DNA of 64,000 nt from JBGSTR01 sp963707135 (GTDB lineage Bacteria; Pseudomonadota; Gammaproteobacteria; Chromatiales; Chromatiaceae). Both the position numbers and the translations under genes were made by a program. Position 1 is the stretch's first letter; each line of letters begins with the position of its first letter. The stretch is taken from assembly GCA_963707135.1 (NCBI GenBank), contig CAVPOY010000001.1:277495-341494 (forward strand), in the 5' to 3' direction. Positions 35,321-46,659 of this stretch are shown one piece after another. The notes under the pieces were generated by a model, which was given only the letters and a program-made list of their open reading frames with translations, searched no databases and had not been told where the DNA came from.

Positions 35321-36436
35321 TCAGCACCGCATCAGACAAAGTGGCACCATGAGTTCGTCCTCGGTCAGCCCCCCGTGAACGCCGACCTGGAGGTACCGCC
35401 TCTCGAACGGCAGCCATTGCCGTATCACCCGGTTGCCCCTCGGCAGAATGCAATAGTCGCCGATACGCTCCATGAAGCGGGGGTGCGGCTCGCCGAACCC
35501 GAACAGCCCCTCGTGCACCAACTCCTGGCTGGGAATCAGATCCACGAGATCGCTTAGCTCGTGTCGGCAATAAGACTCGAAGGTTTCGGCACGGTGCGCG
35601 CGGACATAGCAGAACGCGGCGCGGGGCTCGCCGCAGAGCGGTAGCGCGAGGCAGTCCGTGAGCCGCGGATGATCGGCGACGTCGATACAGTCATCGGTCG
35701 CCGTGTCGATCTGGCCGTGGTCGCCGGTGATCAGCAACAGCGTGTCGGTGCCGGCCGTGAGGACCAGGAAATCGCTCAGCGCCAGCTCGATCTCGTGCAG
35801 GTGGGTTACGGCGGCTGCGCTGTCGATGCCTTTCTCATGCCCGATCGAGTCCAGCGTCGGCCAGTAGAGGTAGAGGAACTTGGGCTCCCGGTCGTTGCGC
35901 AGCGCGCGTGCCGCGCGCTGGAACATCTGCCGCAAACCCATGAAGGGCAGGACCTCCCCGCGCCCGAGATGGGCCCGATTGAAGTCCGAGTCGGCGATGT
36001 GGCTGGGCGATACGGCGATTCCGCGGGTGGCGATACGGTCGAACACCGACGTATGCCCGAATAGCTTCACAGGATCGATGCCGGCGCGTCGGTAGGGCAC
36101 ACCGCCGAATCGCGGTGTCCCCGGCAGCACCGTCATCACGCAGGCAAGCTCGCTGAGCCAAGTGTGCCAGCCTGTCAACCCGTGCTGCAGCGGCGCATCC
36201 CCCGTCAGAAACGTCGTGATCGCGGCGGCAGTAGTGGCGGGAAACACCGACGTCATGGCCCCAAGCCGATGCCGGGACAGGACGCCGTCTGGCGCCTCGC
36301 GAGTCAGCCAGCTATCGCCAAGACCGTCGATAATCAACAAGACGATGTTGGTCGCCGCACCGATCTCCGCCGGCCGAAGTGCACTCAGGCCCGGGTACAG
36401 GGACTCCCCGCCCCGAGCCTGAATGATGGAACTCAT
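35321..36436 (-). CDS. Alkaline phosphatase superfamily protein (nucleotide pyrophosphatase/PDE-like)
   Basis: About 371 residues from the ATG at 36436. Metal and nucleophile motifs of the type I phosphodiesterase/nucleotide pyrophosphatase family are visible: LLIIDGLGDSW, the likely nucleophile Thr in SVFPATTAAAITTFLTG, YWPTLDSIGHEKG and LLITGDHGQID. No signal peptide is evident, which is unusual for the family, so location is uncertain. An upstream frame to 36550 exists without similarity. No clear ribosome site supports either start. The substrate is unknown; convergent with the suf operon. Confidence 0.82.
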   Translation of the reverse strand: MSSIIQARGGESLYPGLSALRPAEIGAATNIVLLIIDGLGDSWLTREAPDGVLSRHRLGAMTSVFPATTAAAITTFLTGDAPLQHGLTGWHTWLSELACVMTVLPGTPRFGGVPYRRAGIDPVKLFGHTSVFDRIATRGIAVSPSHIADSDFNRAHLGRGEVLPFMGLRQMFQRAARALRNDREPKFLYLYWPTLDSIGHEKGIDSAAAVTHLHEIELALSDFLVLTAGTDTLLLITGDHGQIDTATDDCIDVADHPRLTDCLALPLCGEPRAAFCYVRAHRAETFESYCRHELSDLVDLIPSQELVHEGLFGFGEPHPRFMERIGDYCILPRGNRVIRQWLPFERRYLQVGVHGGLTEDELMVPLCLMRC

Positions 36437-36637
36437 CAGATTGACGATGCCCCCGCCCCGGAAATCGGGACACGGCTTCCCGCGCAAATAATCAGATGCC
36501 GTCTGGATTGTTCGGACTCCGATGTGAGTCGGGCTCGGAGGGACCAACATTCATCGAGCCGTGGTCTACTTCAGTAAGGATAGCCCTTATTTGGGGAAGC
36601 GCGGATCAGGCATACCGAGCTTGAAGGAGGTCGCGGC

Positions 36638-37588
36638 CTACTTGCCAATCTCTTTGAATCTCGGGGCATTGCGATACCGAAATTTTCCCCTTGCGGTACG
36701 ATAATGATACTTCAAACGCTTCAGCTCTACCGTCAAGCGCGGTAGCTCGATTTCGCGGACCATCTTCCGGTATACGGACTCGTCATACTCGTCATTGGAG
36801 ACGTCGCAGTATTCAAGTAGGCGTATGAGGCTTTCATACCGGGGATCGGCATCAAGAGCGCTTTGCACCTCGTTCTGCAAAGCGACATCGGATACCGGTA
36901 CATACTCGATCTTTCTATGTCCTATTTCCTTGTTCATCGCGTTCGAACGGCTGCGATGCTCTTCGGAACTGGCACCATCCAATACGTGGTATTTGGCCGT
37001 GTTGCTTCCGCCGAGAACGCAATGCTGCTTGGTCCAATACTGTTCCTTACCAGGAAAATAGTCGATGCCAATTCGTTCGCACACCAATCGCAACGTTTGG
37101 TCATTGGTGACGAGATCCTTGTATTTTACCGAACGAATTCCCGATAGTGTCGAAAAGTATAAGAGATGAGATTGTAACCACGCGCGCTTCCACCCAGCCT
37201 TTTTTTTGCGCTTCATCGATCCCGCAAACTCAAGCGGCGATTTCCAGATCAGGATATTCGAATAATCGATACCCTGTTTTCTCAAATTCCTTTCCTGGAA
37301 GTCGATCCAAAAAGGCTGCTTGCTGGAATCAACGACAAAGTTCACTTCAGGGAATAACTCAAAGATACCCCGAAACAATTCGCTCGCCTTGTAATTTAGA
37401 ACTCGCGGCCATGTGCGGCATTTCTCATAGCCGCACGTACAATCTCGATTTACATGGCTTGCCACGTAGGGTTGAAACAGTGAGTGCACCTCCCCGCAAG
37501 CGAACCCATGTGGGTCAGTCGCCAATTGCATATGGAAAAATGTCGACCCGCTGTATCGGGTGCCCTGAACAAATATAACCTTCTTCAT
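36638..37588 (-). CDS. Sulfotransferase-family protein
   Basis: About 316 residues from the ATG at 37588. The PAPS-binding loop is FVQGTRYSGSTFF at residues 6-18, and the second element is ILIWKSPLEFAGSMKR, where Lys replaces the usual Arg. A CxC cluster (RDCTCGYEKCRTW) is characteristic of some carbohydrate sulfotransferases. The gene is clearly AT-richer than its neighbours, Lys-rich, and lies beside a polymerase-like gene, suggesting a surface-polysaccharide function and foreign origin. The upstream frame to 37726 lacks similarity. Confidence 0.82.
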   Translation of the reverse strand: MKKVIFVQGTRYSGSTFFHMQLATDPHGFACGEVHSLFQPYVASHVNRDCTCGYEKCRTWPRVLNYKASELFRGIFELFPEVNFVVDSSKQPFWIDFQERNLRKQGIDYSNILIWKSPLEFAGSMKRKKKAGWKRAWLQSHLLYFSTLSGIRSVKYKDLVTNDQTLRLVCERIGIDYFPGKEQYWTKQHCVLGGSNTAKYHVLDGASSEEHRSRSNAMNKEIGHRKIEYVPVSDVALQNEVQSALDADPRYESLIRLLEYCDVSNDEYDESVYRKMVREIELPRLTVELKRLKYHYRTARGKFRYRNAPRFKEIGK

Positions 37589-37771
37589 AACATCTGGTCT
37601 CTTGAATTGGTATGACAGCACCCAATAGGCTGGCAACACTGAGCGCGATGCGTTCCATACCCCGAATTTAAGCGGGCTCTTAAGCGTCAACTGAATATTT
37701 GCGGATAGAACATGAAAACGGCGCAATGGCTGCGAATGCTCCGCGGTAATCGGAGCAGCGAAACCTCAGGC

Positions 37772-39317
37772 CTACTCCATGGCGCGGCGGTTCTGGATGG
37801 TACGTCGTCGCGTGTCCCAATAAGCAATATATCCAAGAATCAGCATAAAGAGAGTCTGTTGACCGACGTGAAATACGAACATGTTGTTGTGCATGAAGGT
37901 TATGGCGTATATGGCTATAGCGACCTGACTAGCTCGCAGCGATGCGGCTCGTTCCGGGTATTCGCTCTCTAGGGTAGAGAGCCTACCGGCAGCAAAAAAC
38001 GCGTAGATGAGGAGGCAGAAAACTACTACTATCGATACTATACCGCCTTCCCACAACAAGGCCGCGATTGCAACGATGGCCAAGATTCTGCGAAAGATCA
38101 AGATCAAAAGTTATGCCTTGCTGAGATACGGAAATGGAATCCTGAAAAACAGATTGAGTGTCGGCAACTCTCGAAAAACCGAGCCCGTGGCCAAAAACGG
38201 TGTGAAACCAGTCTTTAGTCCCATGGTTATCAGCCCAGTAAGCAAGGGACCCAAAACGCGAGAGGTGATCGCCAAGCTCTTCTTGTTCGACATTATACGA
38301 ATAAGTGAATTCGATAAGGTCCTTCCAGGATTGAACAGACGCATGTTCGGGTGCATTCAAGGTCATTGCGGTCAACAGCAAAGAGCTCAATGCGAGCGCA
38401 CCGATACCTGCTAGCACGGCCTCGCGGGGTCGGCGCGTCATGTCTTTTGCAAAAAGGACCAGAAATCCGACCAGCGCGTATATAACCGCAACCTTTGCCA
38501 TATTCACGAATGCTGGAAAGAGTATCGGTATAGAGAACAGGATCAAGAAGCGGGTTGATATAACGTTGGAGACTCGGGCGGAGACCAATCCCCAGAACAC
38601 TATGAACTGGAAGGCAACTAGAAGAGCGTTGGCACCGCCGCCTTCAGCACTAGCGCCGAAGGTCCCCGCAATTACGTCCACGTCTACGACTCGAGATGCG
38701 TCGAGCCCTGCACGCATCGGTACAAGAAATAGGTATTGATGGAGTACGAATGGAATCTGAAAGAGTGCGACGAAGACTAGGACGCGCGGGATCTTGTCGA
38801 TCGTGGTCTCATGCCAGGGGATTAACGCGAGGGCAAAGAAAAGTCCCCAAACCTGAAAATAGCCTTTGAACCCTACGGCAATTCTATTAAGTTCAGTGTC
38901 ATTGATCAGCGTGATGCCGACCATGAACAGCATAAAGAGAAGCGCCCAGTGAACAAGTGGCGAATACACGCGCCGGGTCCCATCATGGAAGTCTATTGCG
39001 ACTTCGCGAAGTGCGTGGATTGCCAAAATTAGTGACAGCGGAATCGTTAGCCACCGAATTTGCTGCAACGCCGGAGTATATAGCTTCGCAAGTCCGGATA
39101 ACACAATTCCGACAATGATGGTAGACCAAAGTAAAAAGTAGACGCGGGAAACTATAAGGGTGGCGGCAAGAATGCCGACGAAACCTGCGGCAAAGAGAAG
39201 GTAGTCGTTAGTAACCAACCAGCCAATTAGTACGGCGCCGAGTGACGCTGCCAAAAGGCCCATGGTAGCGGGGAAACTTCTAACGACAGCATTAGAAGAG
39301 GTAGTGCTTGCGTACAT
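37772..39317 (-). pseudogene. O-antigen polymerase/ligase-like membrane protein, frameshifted
   Basis: The reading frame from the ATG at 39317 encodes about ten membrane spans, including ...FPAFVNMAKVAVIYALVGFLVLFA and a loop with TVFGHGLGFSRVADTQ typical of Wzy/O-antigen ligase proteins. Near 38110 it turns into polar nonsense. The adjacent frame takes over exactly there with ILIFRRILAIVAIAALLW and runs to a stop at 37772 with two or three more spans. One inserted or lost base in ATAACTTTT explains this. The AT-rich composition matches the sulfotransferase gene. It could be a sequencing indel in an active gene. Confidence 0.75.
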
Positions 39318-39981
39318 GGTTTAATGGTGGCGGCGTTAACTGTGGTGAGGGAACGGCTTGAATCGTGGGGAAGGCAAGCCGCAAATAATTTGATCTACAC
39401 TAATGCGATAGCTCTGGGAAGCGGCGAAACGTGGTCAAGCGCGTGGAGCACACAATGTTTCGGAATTGGTTCTAGCAAAACCTACTGTAGCAAAGTGAAA
39501 AATACGTAACGGCGAGAGGGCAAATTGATGAGCGTGGCGAAACGGATAAAAATTAACCTGCAAATCGTAGGACGGGCGGTGTAAGGGTCGAGGCATGAAC
39601 GACCAAGCTGCAACGGTGCGTAGGGGTAATTTGCGGGAGCACGCAACTGCTCCGGGTCGCCCTTCCGAGATTCAGAGTGTGATCGTAACCTTAGCTTTGC
39701 GTCTGAGCAACGAGTCCCAATCGCTGTCGTGGAATTTCGTGGGACCGAGCGCGCGCGTTTAGCCAGCGATTGCCGCCGACGGAGACCGCCGTATCAATAG
39801 AGCGCGGGGCCCAAGGTTTCGGCCGTGCCAGCGGTTTGAGCCGGGCGGCAAGAAGGATTACCGCGGGGAGAGGCGCGTTTCTTTTGGTGCCGTTGGCTGA
39901 GCGTCATCGTAGTCCCCACGCGCGGGGAGGCCGGGTCGCGATATATCATGACCGGAAGCGTCAGCGTTCACCTAAACACCG
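39318..39981. other. Intergenic region between the polysaccharide genes and modA
   Basis: About 660 bases. The first 250 share the AT-rich composition of the island, then GC rises. Just before modA are a CCCC-ACGCGC-GGGG hairpin (39914-39927) and CGCGATATATC (39938-39948), the latter loosely like one half of a ModE site. No gene is supported. Confidence 0.4.
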
Positions 39982-40770
39982 ATGTCACCAACCCGACTGC
40001 TTGCGTTCGCGGCAACGCTGCTTGGGCTATGCGCCGCAGCCAAGGCCCAGGACGCCCCACCTATCGCCGCCGCCGCCGACCTGAAATTCGCGTTGACCGA
40101 AGTCGCGGAGCGCTTCGAGCACGACAGGGGAAAGCGCGTGAAGCTGACCTTTGGCTCATCCGGAAGCCTCGCGACTCAGATCGAGAACGGCGGGCCGTTC
40201 GAGCTGTTTCTGTCGGCGGACGAGCGCTATGTGCTGCGACTCGCCGACATGGGACTGACCCGGGATCGGGGAGTTCTCTACGCCCAAGGCCGGTTGGTGC
40301 TGTTCGCGCCGCATGGTTCACCCCTGGTCACCGACGGGGCGCTCAAGGACCTTAAGGCCGCCGTCCGCGAGGGGCGCATCGAGCGCTTCGCGATCGCAAA
40401 CCCGGAGCATGCGCCCTATGGTCGCGCGGCGCAGGCGGTGCTCCGCCACGCTGGCCTTTGGGAGTCGATTGAGTCGCGGCTGGTGCTCGGTGAGAACGCG
40501 GCACAGGCGGCCCAGTTTGCCGCGTCGGGCTCCTGCCAGGGCGGAATCGTTCCGCTTTCGTTATCGAAGGCGCCGGAGATGGCCGCACTTGGACACTTCG
40601 CGGAAATCCCCGCCGAATGGCACCGGGGCGAGCCGCTGCTCCAGAGGATGGCGCTGACGCTGAAGGCCGGGGCGACCTCGGAGTCCTTCTACCGCTACCT
40701 GCAGGAGCCCGAGGCGCGCGAGGTGCTCGATATCCACGGTTTCGTGCTTCCCAGCGACGGTACCAATTAG
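39982..40770 (+). CDS. modA: Molybdate-binding periplasmic protein ModA
   Basis: 262 residues with a signal peptide ending AAAKAQ. The family start AAAADLKFALTEVAERFE, then LTFGSSGSLATQIENGGPFELFLSADE and the later IANPEHAPYGRAAQAVL, are diagnostic of ModA. It binds molybdate (or tungstate) in the periplasm for ModB. It leads a modABC operon that would feed the formate dehydrogenase cofactor made by moaA and finished by fdhD elsewhere in the window. Confidence 0.96.
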   Translation: MSPTRLLAFAATLLGLCAAAKAQDAPPIAAAADLKFALTEVAERFEHDRGKRVKLTFGSSGSLATQIENGGPFELFLSADERYVLRLADMGLTRDRGVLYAQGRLVLFAPHGSPLVTDGALKDLKAAVREGRIERFAIANPEHAPYGRAAQAVLRHAGLWESIESRLVLGENAAQAAQFAASGSCQGGIVPLSLSKAPEMAALGHFAEIPAEWHRGEPLLQRMALTLKAGATSESFYRYLQEPEAREVLDIHGFVLPSDGTN

Positions 40771-40779
40771 GCGCGCAGT

Positions 40780-41447
40780 TTGGACTGGGAATCGATCCTC
40801 CTCTCGCTGCGTCTGGCGGCGATGACGCTCATCGTCCTGCTTCCGATGGCGATCGGGGCGGCCTATTGGTTGGCGGTCACGCGGAGCCGGCTCAAGCCTT
40901 GGATCGAGGGTCTGCTGGCACTGCCACTGGTCCTGCCGCCGACCGTTATCGGCTTTTATCTGCTCGTCGCCATGGGGGCTCAGACCTGGCTCGGCCGGTT
41001 CTACGAGCACGTCGTCGGCCAGACGCTGGCCTTCAGCTTCACCGGGCTCGTCGTCGCTTCCGTAATCTTCAACATCCCGTTCGCGGTGCAACCCGCGCAG
41101 CGCGCCTTCGAGGCGACGCCTCAGGACATTCGCGAGGCGGCCCAATGCTGCGGGCTGACCTTCTGGCAGGCGTTCCGCCGGATCGAGCTGCCGCTGGCCT
41201 GGCCGGGGATCCTTTCGGCGGCCGCCATGACCTTTGCCCACACCCTCGGCGAATTCGGCGTGGTGCTGATGGTCGGAGGCAACATCCCGGGTGAGACCCG
41301 CACCGTCGCGATAGCCATCTACGACCGGGCGCAGGCCTTCGATCTGGAAGGTGCGGCGATGATGTCCCTGCTGCTGCTGGTGATCTCGTTGGTCACGATC
41401 GCAGTGAGCTACGGCTACGTAGAGCGTCGGCTTCGGCGGCGGTCGCC

Positions 41448-41451
<4 letters not shown>
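40780..41451 (+). CDS. modB: Molybdate ABC transporter permease ModB
   Basis: 223 residues, about five or six membrane spans. EGLLALPLVLPPTVIGFYLL and the coupling loop REAAQCCGLTFWQAFRRIELPLAWPGI are typical of ModB. The start is a TTG at 40780, nine bases after the modA stop; no ATG suits the first span. It overlaps modC by four bases. Confidence 0.95.
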
Positions 41452-42545
<1,094 letters not shown>

Positions 42546-42627
42546 GGCGCGCGGGCTCTGCCGTGCACTGATACCGTCTGTTAGAGTCCGGTGTCTCTGT
42601 GATCCCAACCGATACGGACGATGAATC

Positions 42628-43245
42628 ATGCGCCTCTATGACTTCGAGCGTTCGGGAAATTGCTACAAGATCCGCCTGCTGCTCGGGATACTCGGCCTCG
42701 ACTACGAGCGGGTGCCCGTGGACAGCAGCCGGGGCGAGACCCAGACCCCGGCCTTCAAGGCGGTAAGCCCGCGAGGGCAGATCCCGGTGCTGGACGACGG
42801 CGAGATACGCCTCTGGGACTCCCAGGCGATCCTGGTCTACCTGGCTCGGCGCTATGGACCGGGCCGAGCGGACGGCGGGCAATGGCTGCCGGCCGACCCG
42901 GTGGCGGAGGCCCAGGTGATGCAGTGGCTCGCGTTGGCCGAGAACGAGTTGCTCTACGGGCTCGCCCGGGCGCGGGCCGTGCGGCTGTTCGGGCGCCCGT
43001 TCGACCTGCCCCAGTGTCAGGTCGAAGGCCGGATGGGGCTGGATCTGCTCGAAGGCCACCTGCGCGACCGGGACTGGCTCGTGGGTGAGGGGGCGACCAT
43101 CGCGGACATCGCCTGCTATCCGTACGTCGCGCTGGCCCCGGAAGCGGATGTTTCGTTGGAGCCCTACCCGGCGATACGGGGATGGATCGCGCGTTTCGCG
43201 TCGCTTCCCGGCTATCAGACGATGCCAGGACTCGAAGGCCGATGA
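42628..43245 (+). CDS. Glutathione S-transferase family protein
   Basis: 205 residues. N-terminal thioredoxin-like domain MRLYDFERSGNCYKIRLLL with RGQIPVLDDGEIRLWDSQAILVYLARRY, then a helical C domain with LVGEGATIADIACYPYV. The SGNCYK position fits Ser/Cys-type bacterial GSTs. It is cytoplasmic. Substrate unknown. Downstream marC starts 43 bases later. Confidence 0.92.
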   Translation: MRLYDFERSGNCYKIRLLLGILGLDYERVPVDSSRGETQTPAFKAVSPRGQIPVLDDGEIRLWDSQAILVYLARRYGPGRADGGQWLPADPVAEAQVMQWLALAENELLYGLARARAVRLFGRPFDLPQCQVEGRMGLDLLEGHLRDRDWLVGEGATIADIACYPYVALAPEADVSLEPYPAIRGWIARFASLPGYQTMPGLEGR

Positions 43246-43288
43246 GCCCCGAAAAGCCGAGATGACGCGAATGCTCTAGGGCCAACCC

Positions 43289-43894
43289 ATGGACCTGCTG
43301 TCCGCGGCGCTGCTGCTGCTCATCATCATGGATCCGATCGGCAACATCCCGATCTTCCACGCGATGCTGGGTACCCGTGCGCGGGAGCGGCGGGTCCGCA
43401 TCATCGGCCGCGAGCTGTTGATCGCTTACGGGGTGCTGGTCCTCTTCCTGGTGGCCGGGGATGGCATCCTTCGATGGCTCGGACTCGATCAGCCTGCGCT
43501 CGGTGTGGCCGGCGGCGTGGTGCTCTTTATCATCGCGCTGCGTATGGTCTTCCCGGACAGCGGTAGCCTCGGCGAGCCCGACGAGGAGGGGGAACCTCTC
43601 ATCGTACCGCTCGCGATACCGATGCTGGCCGGTCCCTCGGCGGTGGCGGCCGTGCTGTTGCTGGTCAGCCGCGACCCGGACCGCTTCTGGGTCTGGCTGG
43701 CCGCCCTGACCCTGGCCTGGGCCGTCAGCGCGGTCATCCTGCTGGCCTCCGGTCTATTGATGGAGAAGCTCGGGCCTCGCGCCCTGCGCGCGCTGGTTCG
43801 CCTGATGGGGATGTTACTGATCATGATGGCGGTGCAGATGTTCATGGACGGCATCGCCGCCTACATCGCCTCGTTGCCTGCGGCGAGGGTCTGA
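43289..43894 (+). CDS. MarC/YhgN-family membrane protein
   Basis: 201 residues with six hydrophobic segments. The family start LLIIMDPIGNIPIFHAML and PLAIPMLAGPSAVAAVLLL are characteristic of the MarC/YhgN (UPF0056) family, inner-membrane proteins of unknown transport function. Its last 34 bases overlap, tail to tail, the 3' end of the YheT-like hydrolase gene. Confidence 0.9.
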   Translation: MDLLSAALLLLIIMDPIGNIPIFHAMLGTRARERRVRIIGRELLIAYGVLVLFLVAGDGILRWLGLDQPALGVAGGVVLFIIALRMVFPDSGSLGEPDEEGEPLIVPLAIPMLAGPSAVAAVLLLVSRDPDRFWVWLAALTLAWAVSAVILLASGLLMEKLGPRALRALVRLMGMLLIMMAVQMFMDGIAAYIASLPAARV

Positions 43895-44838
43895 CGCAGA
43901 AACTCGAGGATGCGCCCCTCGAGCCAGTAGACCGGCCGCCAGGGCAGGGCGCCGGCGACGAATCCCACGTGCCCGCCGTGTTTGGCGAGCTCCAGGGTCA
44001 CACCCGGACCCAGTTCGTGCTCGAAGGGTACCGTGGACGGAAACATGAACGGGTCGTCGACCGCCTGGAGGATCAGCGTCGGGACGTCGATGCCCGGCAG
44101 GAACTGCCGACAGCTGGCGCGGCTGTAATAGTCGAAAACGCCGGCGAAACCGTTCAGCGGGGCCGTGATCCGGTCGTCGAAGCTGTTGAAGTCGCGAATC
44201 TCGGCGAGGTCGATGTCGAGCGGGCAGGGCCGGTCGGCGAACTTTCGCCGTATCGCGGACTTGAGCTTGTGCACGAGGTAGGAGCGGTAAATCCTCGAAC
44301 CACCGATATTCAGCCTCAACATCGCGTCGCGAAGTACGAACGGGACCGATACCGCGACGCCGGCCGCGAGCAGCGGGCGATCGGTCTCGCCGAGGTACTT
44401 GAGCAGCAGATTGCCGCCAAGCGAGAAGCCGATGGCCGCGACCGGCCTGCCGTGCGGCTCATCGGCCAGTGCCCTGAGCACCTCGGCGAGGTCATCACTC
44501 GCCCCCGAGTGGTAGGCGCGGTCCAGCCGGTTCGGCTCACCGGAGCACCCCCGCAGGTGCATGAAGATCGGCTGGAAGCCGCCTTGCTCGAGGGCGTCCA
44601 GAAGCGAGCCCGCGTAGTGGGACTTGAGGTCGCCTTCGAGCCCGTGGATAACCAGCACCCCTGGACCCGAGCGCCTCCCGACCGCCAGGTCGATGAAATC
44701 ACCGTCGGCGAGCTCGATGCGCCGTCGCTCGAGCGCGAGGCGCGGGCGACGCCGCGCCAGCGTGGGCCAGATAGTCTGCCGATGGGCGCCGCGAAGCCAC
44801 CAGGCCGGACGAAACCCGCTAGTGAGGATTCGACCCAT
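43861..44838 (-). CDS. YheT-family alpha/beta hydrolase
   Basis: 325 residues. N-terminal FRPAWWLRGAHRQTIWPTL and LVIHGLEGDLKSHYAGSLL, nucleophile elbow AIGFSLGGNLLLKYLGE (Ser), acid in LILQAVDDPFM and late His in AKHGGHVGFV make a full catalytic triad. It belongs to the YheT/ABHD hydrolase family, probable esterases with unknown substrate. It follows the ABC exporter gene by six bases on the same strand. Confidence 0.92.
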   Translation of the reverse strand: MGRILTSGFRPAWWLRGAHRQTIWPTLARRRPRLALERRRIELADGDFIDLAVGRRSGPGVLVIHGLEGDLKSHYAGSLLDALEQGGFQPIFMHLRGCSGEPNRLDRAYHSGASDDLAEVLRALADEPHGRPVAAIGFSLGGNLLLKYLGETDRPLLAAGVAVSVPFVLRDAMLRLNIGGSRIYRSYLVHKLKSAIRRKFADRPCPLDIDLAEIRDFNSFDDRITAPLNGFAGVFDYYSRASCRQFLPGIDVPTLILQAVDDPFMFPSTVPFEHELGPGVTLELAKHGGHVGFVAGALPWRPVYWLEGRILEFLRQTLAAGNEAM

Positions 44839-44844
44839 CCGGGG

Positions 44845-46659
44845 TCAATGCGTCTGCTGGGCGTAGAGTGCGGCGTAGAGACCGTCGCCCTCGACCAGGT
44901 CCTCGTGGCGGCCCTGCTCGGCGACACGTCCGTCCTCGAGGACATAGACCCGATCGGCCTGGCGCACCGCGCTTAGCCGGTGGGCGATGATGATGGTCGT
45001 TCGCCCGCTGAGGAACCTGGCGAGCGCCCCGTGCAGGCGTCCCTCGGTCTCGCTGTCCAGCGCCGAGGTCGCCTCGTCCAGGATCACGACCTTGGGGTCG
45101 GTGAGGACCATGCGGGCGACCGCGAGGCGCTGGCGCTGCCCGCCGGACAGCCGGACACCGCCGCGACCGACCAGGGTGTCCAGGCCCCGGTCCAGTCCCT
45201 TGACGACGTCGCTGAGCTGGGCGACCTCCAGCGCACTCCACAGCTTTGAGTCGGGAATGTCGCGGCCCAGCGTGAGGTTCATCCGAACGCTGTCGTTGAA
45301 CAGGGCCGGGTGCTGGAGCACGGTCGCGACGTTGTCGCGGACCAGGTCCATGCCGATCTCCTCGACCGGCACGCCGTCGAACCGGACCTGCCCGGAGCTC
45401 GGCGGGTAGAGACCGAGGATGACCTGGACCAGCGTCGTCTTGCCGCCGCCGCTCGCGCCGACGAAGGCGACCTTTTCGCCGGCCGCAATGGCAAGCGATA
45501 CCCCGTCCAGCACCAGCGGGCCGTCACCGTAGGCGAAACGGATCCCGGAGAGCTCGACCGACACCGTGTCCTTGCCCGCGAACGGATCGCGGAGATGGGG
45601 ATAGGCGGGCTCGAGGTCCATGGTCAATAGCCGGTTGATGCGTACCAGGGCCGCCTCGGCGCTGTGGTAGGCGTACTGGATGTTCAGCACCTCCTGTACC
45701 GGACCCATCATGAACCACAGATAGGCGAACACGGCCAGCATCTCGCCGATCGAGAGGTCCGAGAAGAGCACCATCAGCATGCTCACGGCCCGGAAGATGT
45801 CGAATCCGAACAGAAATATGGAGAACGACAGGCGGTTCCCGGCGTCGCTCTTCCAGGCGAAGGCGGTCGCGAAGTCGCGGATGTCCCTCGCGTGGCCGAT
45901 AGCCCGTCCGATGTAGAAGCGCTCGCGATTGCCGGCGCGGATCTGCTGGATCGCGTCCAGCGTCTCGGAGAGGGACTCCTGAAATGCCTCGAACGCGGTT
46001 ATCTCGCGCTTCTTGAACGCGGAGACCTTGCGTCCGAAGATCGTCGTGATATAGATAACTAAAGGATTCAAAAGGATGATGAACAAACCTAATTGCCAGT
46101 GCATCCACAGCAGGACCATGGCGGTGCCGACAATGCTGAGCACGGCGACCAGGAATTTGCTCGTGGCGCCGCCGACGAATTTGTCCACGGCATCCAGGTC
46201 CGTCACCAGGTGCGAGGCGACGGTGCCGCTGCCGAGGGTCTCGTACTCGGCCATCGACACCCGCTGCAGGCGCGCGAGCAGGTCGCGGCGCATGCGATAG
46301 ATCACGTCCTTGGAGATACAGGTGAACTGGCGCGTCTGCCATACCCCCAGGGCTATGCCGACCAGGCGAAGGATCAGCGTCAGCAGCAGGACTGCCAGGA
46401 TGTAGAGCGTCGGTCCGTGCCAGGACTCGGGGAACAGCCGATTGACGGCACCGACGATTGCGCCCGGCTTATCGAGAAGGACCTCGTCCACCAGCAGCGG
46501 CATCAGCAGGGGCATAGGAACGCTGACCAGGGTACCCAGCACCGCGATCACGTTGGCGAGGATGAGCTCGCGACGGTGCCCAGTGACCATGCGCGTGAGC
46601 TCGCGCCAGTCATAGGGCCGGTCGCGGGGGTCGGTAACGCCGTTGGTATCGGCAGACAT
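44845..46659 (-). CDS. ABC exporter, fused membrane and ATPase domains
   Basis: 604 residues. Residues about 30-330 form a six-span exporter membrane domain, and about 360-600 the ATPase with Walker A GASGGGKT, signature LSGGQRQRLAVARM, Walker B VVILDEATSALD and the H-loop IIIAHRLSAV. It is a half-transporter that should work as a dimer in lipid, peptide or drug export. It diverges from a TolC-family gene, so a shared export path is possible, but there is no membrane-fusion protein gene nearby. Confidence 0.92.
   Translation of the reverse strand: MSADTNGVTDPRDRPYDWRELTRMVTGHRRELILANVIAVLGTLVSVPMPLLMPLLVDEVLLDKPGAIVGAVNRLFPESWHGPTLYILAVLLLTLILRLVGIALGVWQTRQFTCISKDVIYRMRRDLLARLQRVSMAEYETLGSGTVASHLVTDLDAVDKFVGGATSKFLVAVLSIVGTAMVLLWMHWQLGLFIILLNPLVIYITTIFGRKVSAFKKREITAFEAFQESLSETLDAIQQIRAGNRERFYIGRAIGHARDIRDFATAFAWKSDAGNRLSFSIFLFGFDIFRAVSMLMVLFSDLSIGEMLAVFAYLWFMMGPVQEVLNIQYAYHSAEAALVRINRLLTMDLEPAYPHLRDPFAGKDTVSVELSGIRFAYGDGPLVLDGVSLAIAAGEKVAFVGASGGGKTTLVQVILGLYPPSSGQVRFDGVPVEEIGMDLVRDNVATVLQHPALFNDSVRMNLTLGRDIPDSKLWSALEVAQLSDVVKGLDRGLDTLVGRGGVRLSGGQRQRLAVARMVLTDPKVVILDEATSALDSETEGRLHGALARFLSGRTTIIIAHRLSAVRQADRVYVLEDGRVAEQGRHEDLVEGDGLYAALYAQQTH

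Noticed and set aside
39930..39960. ModE operator before modA
   Set aside because: Only one loose half-site (CGATATAT) is visible; no second arm at the right distance.
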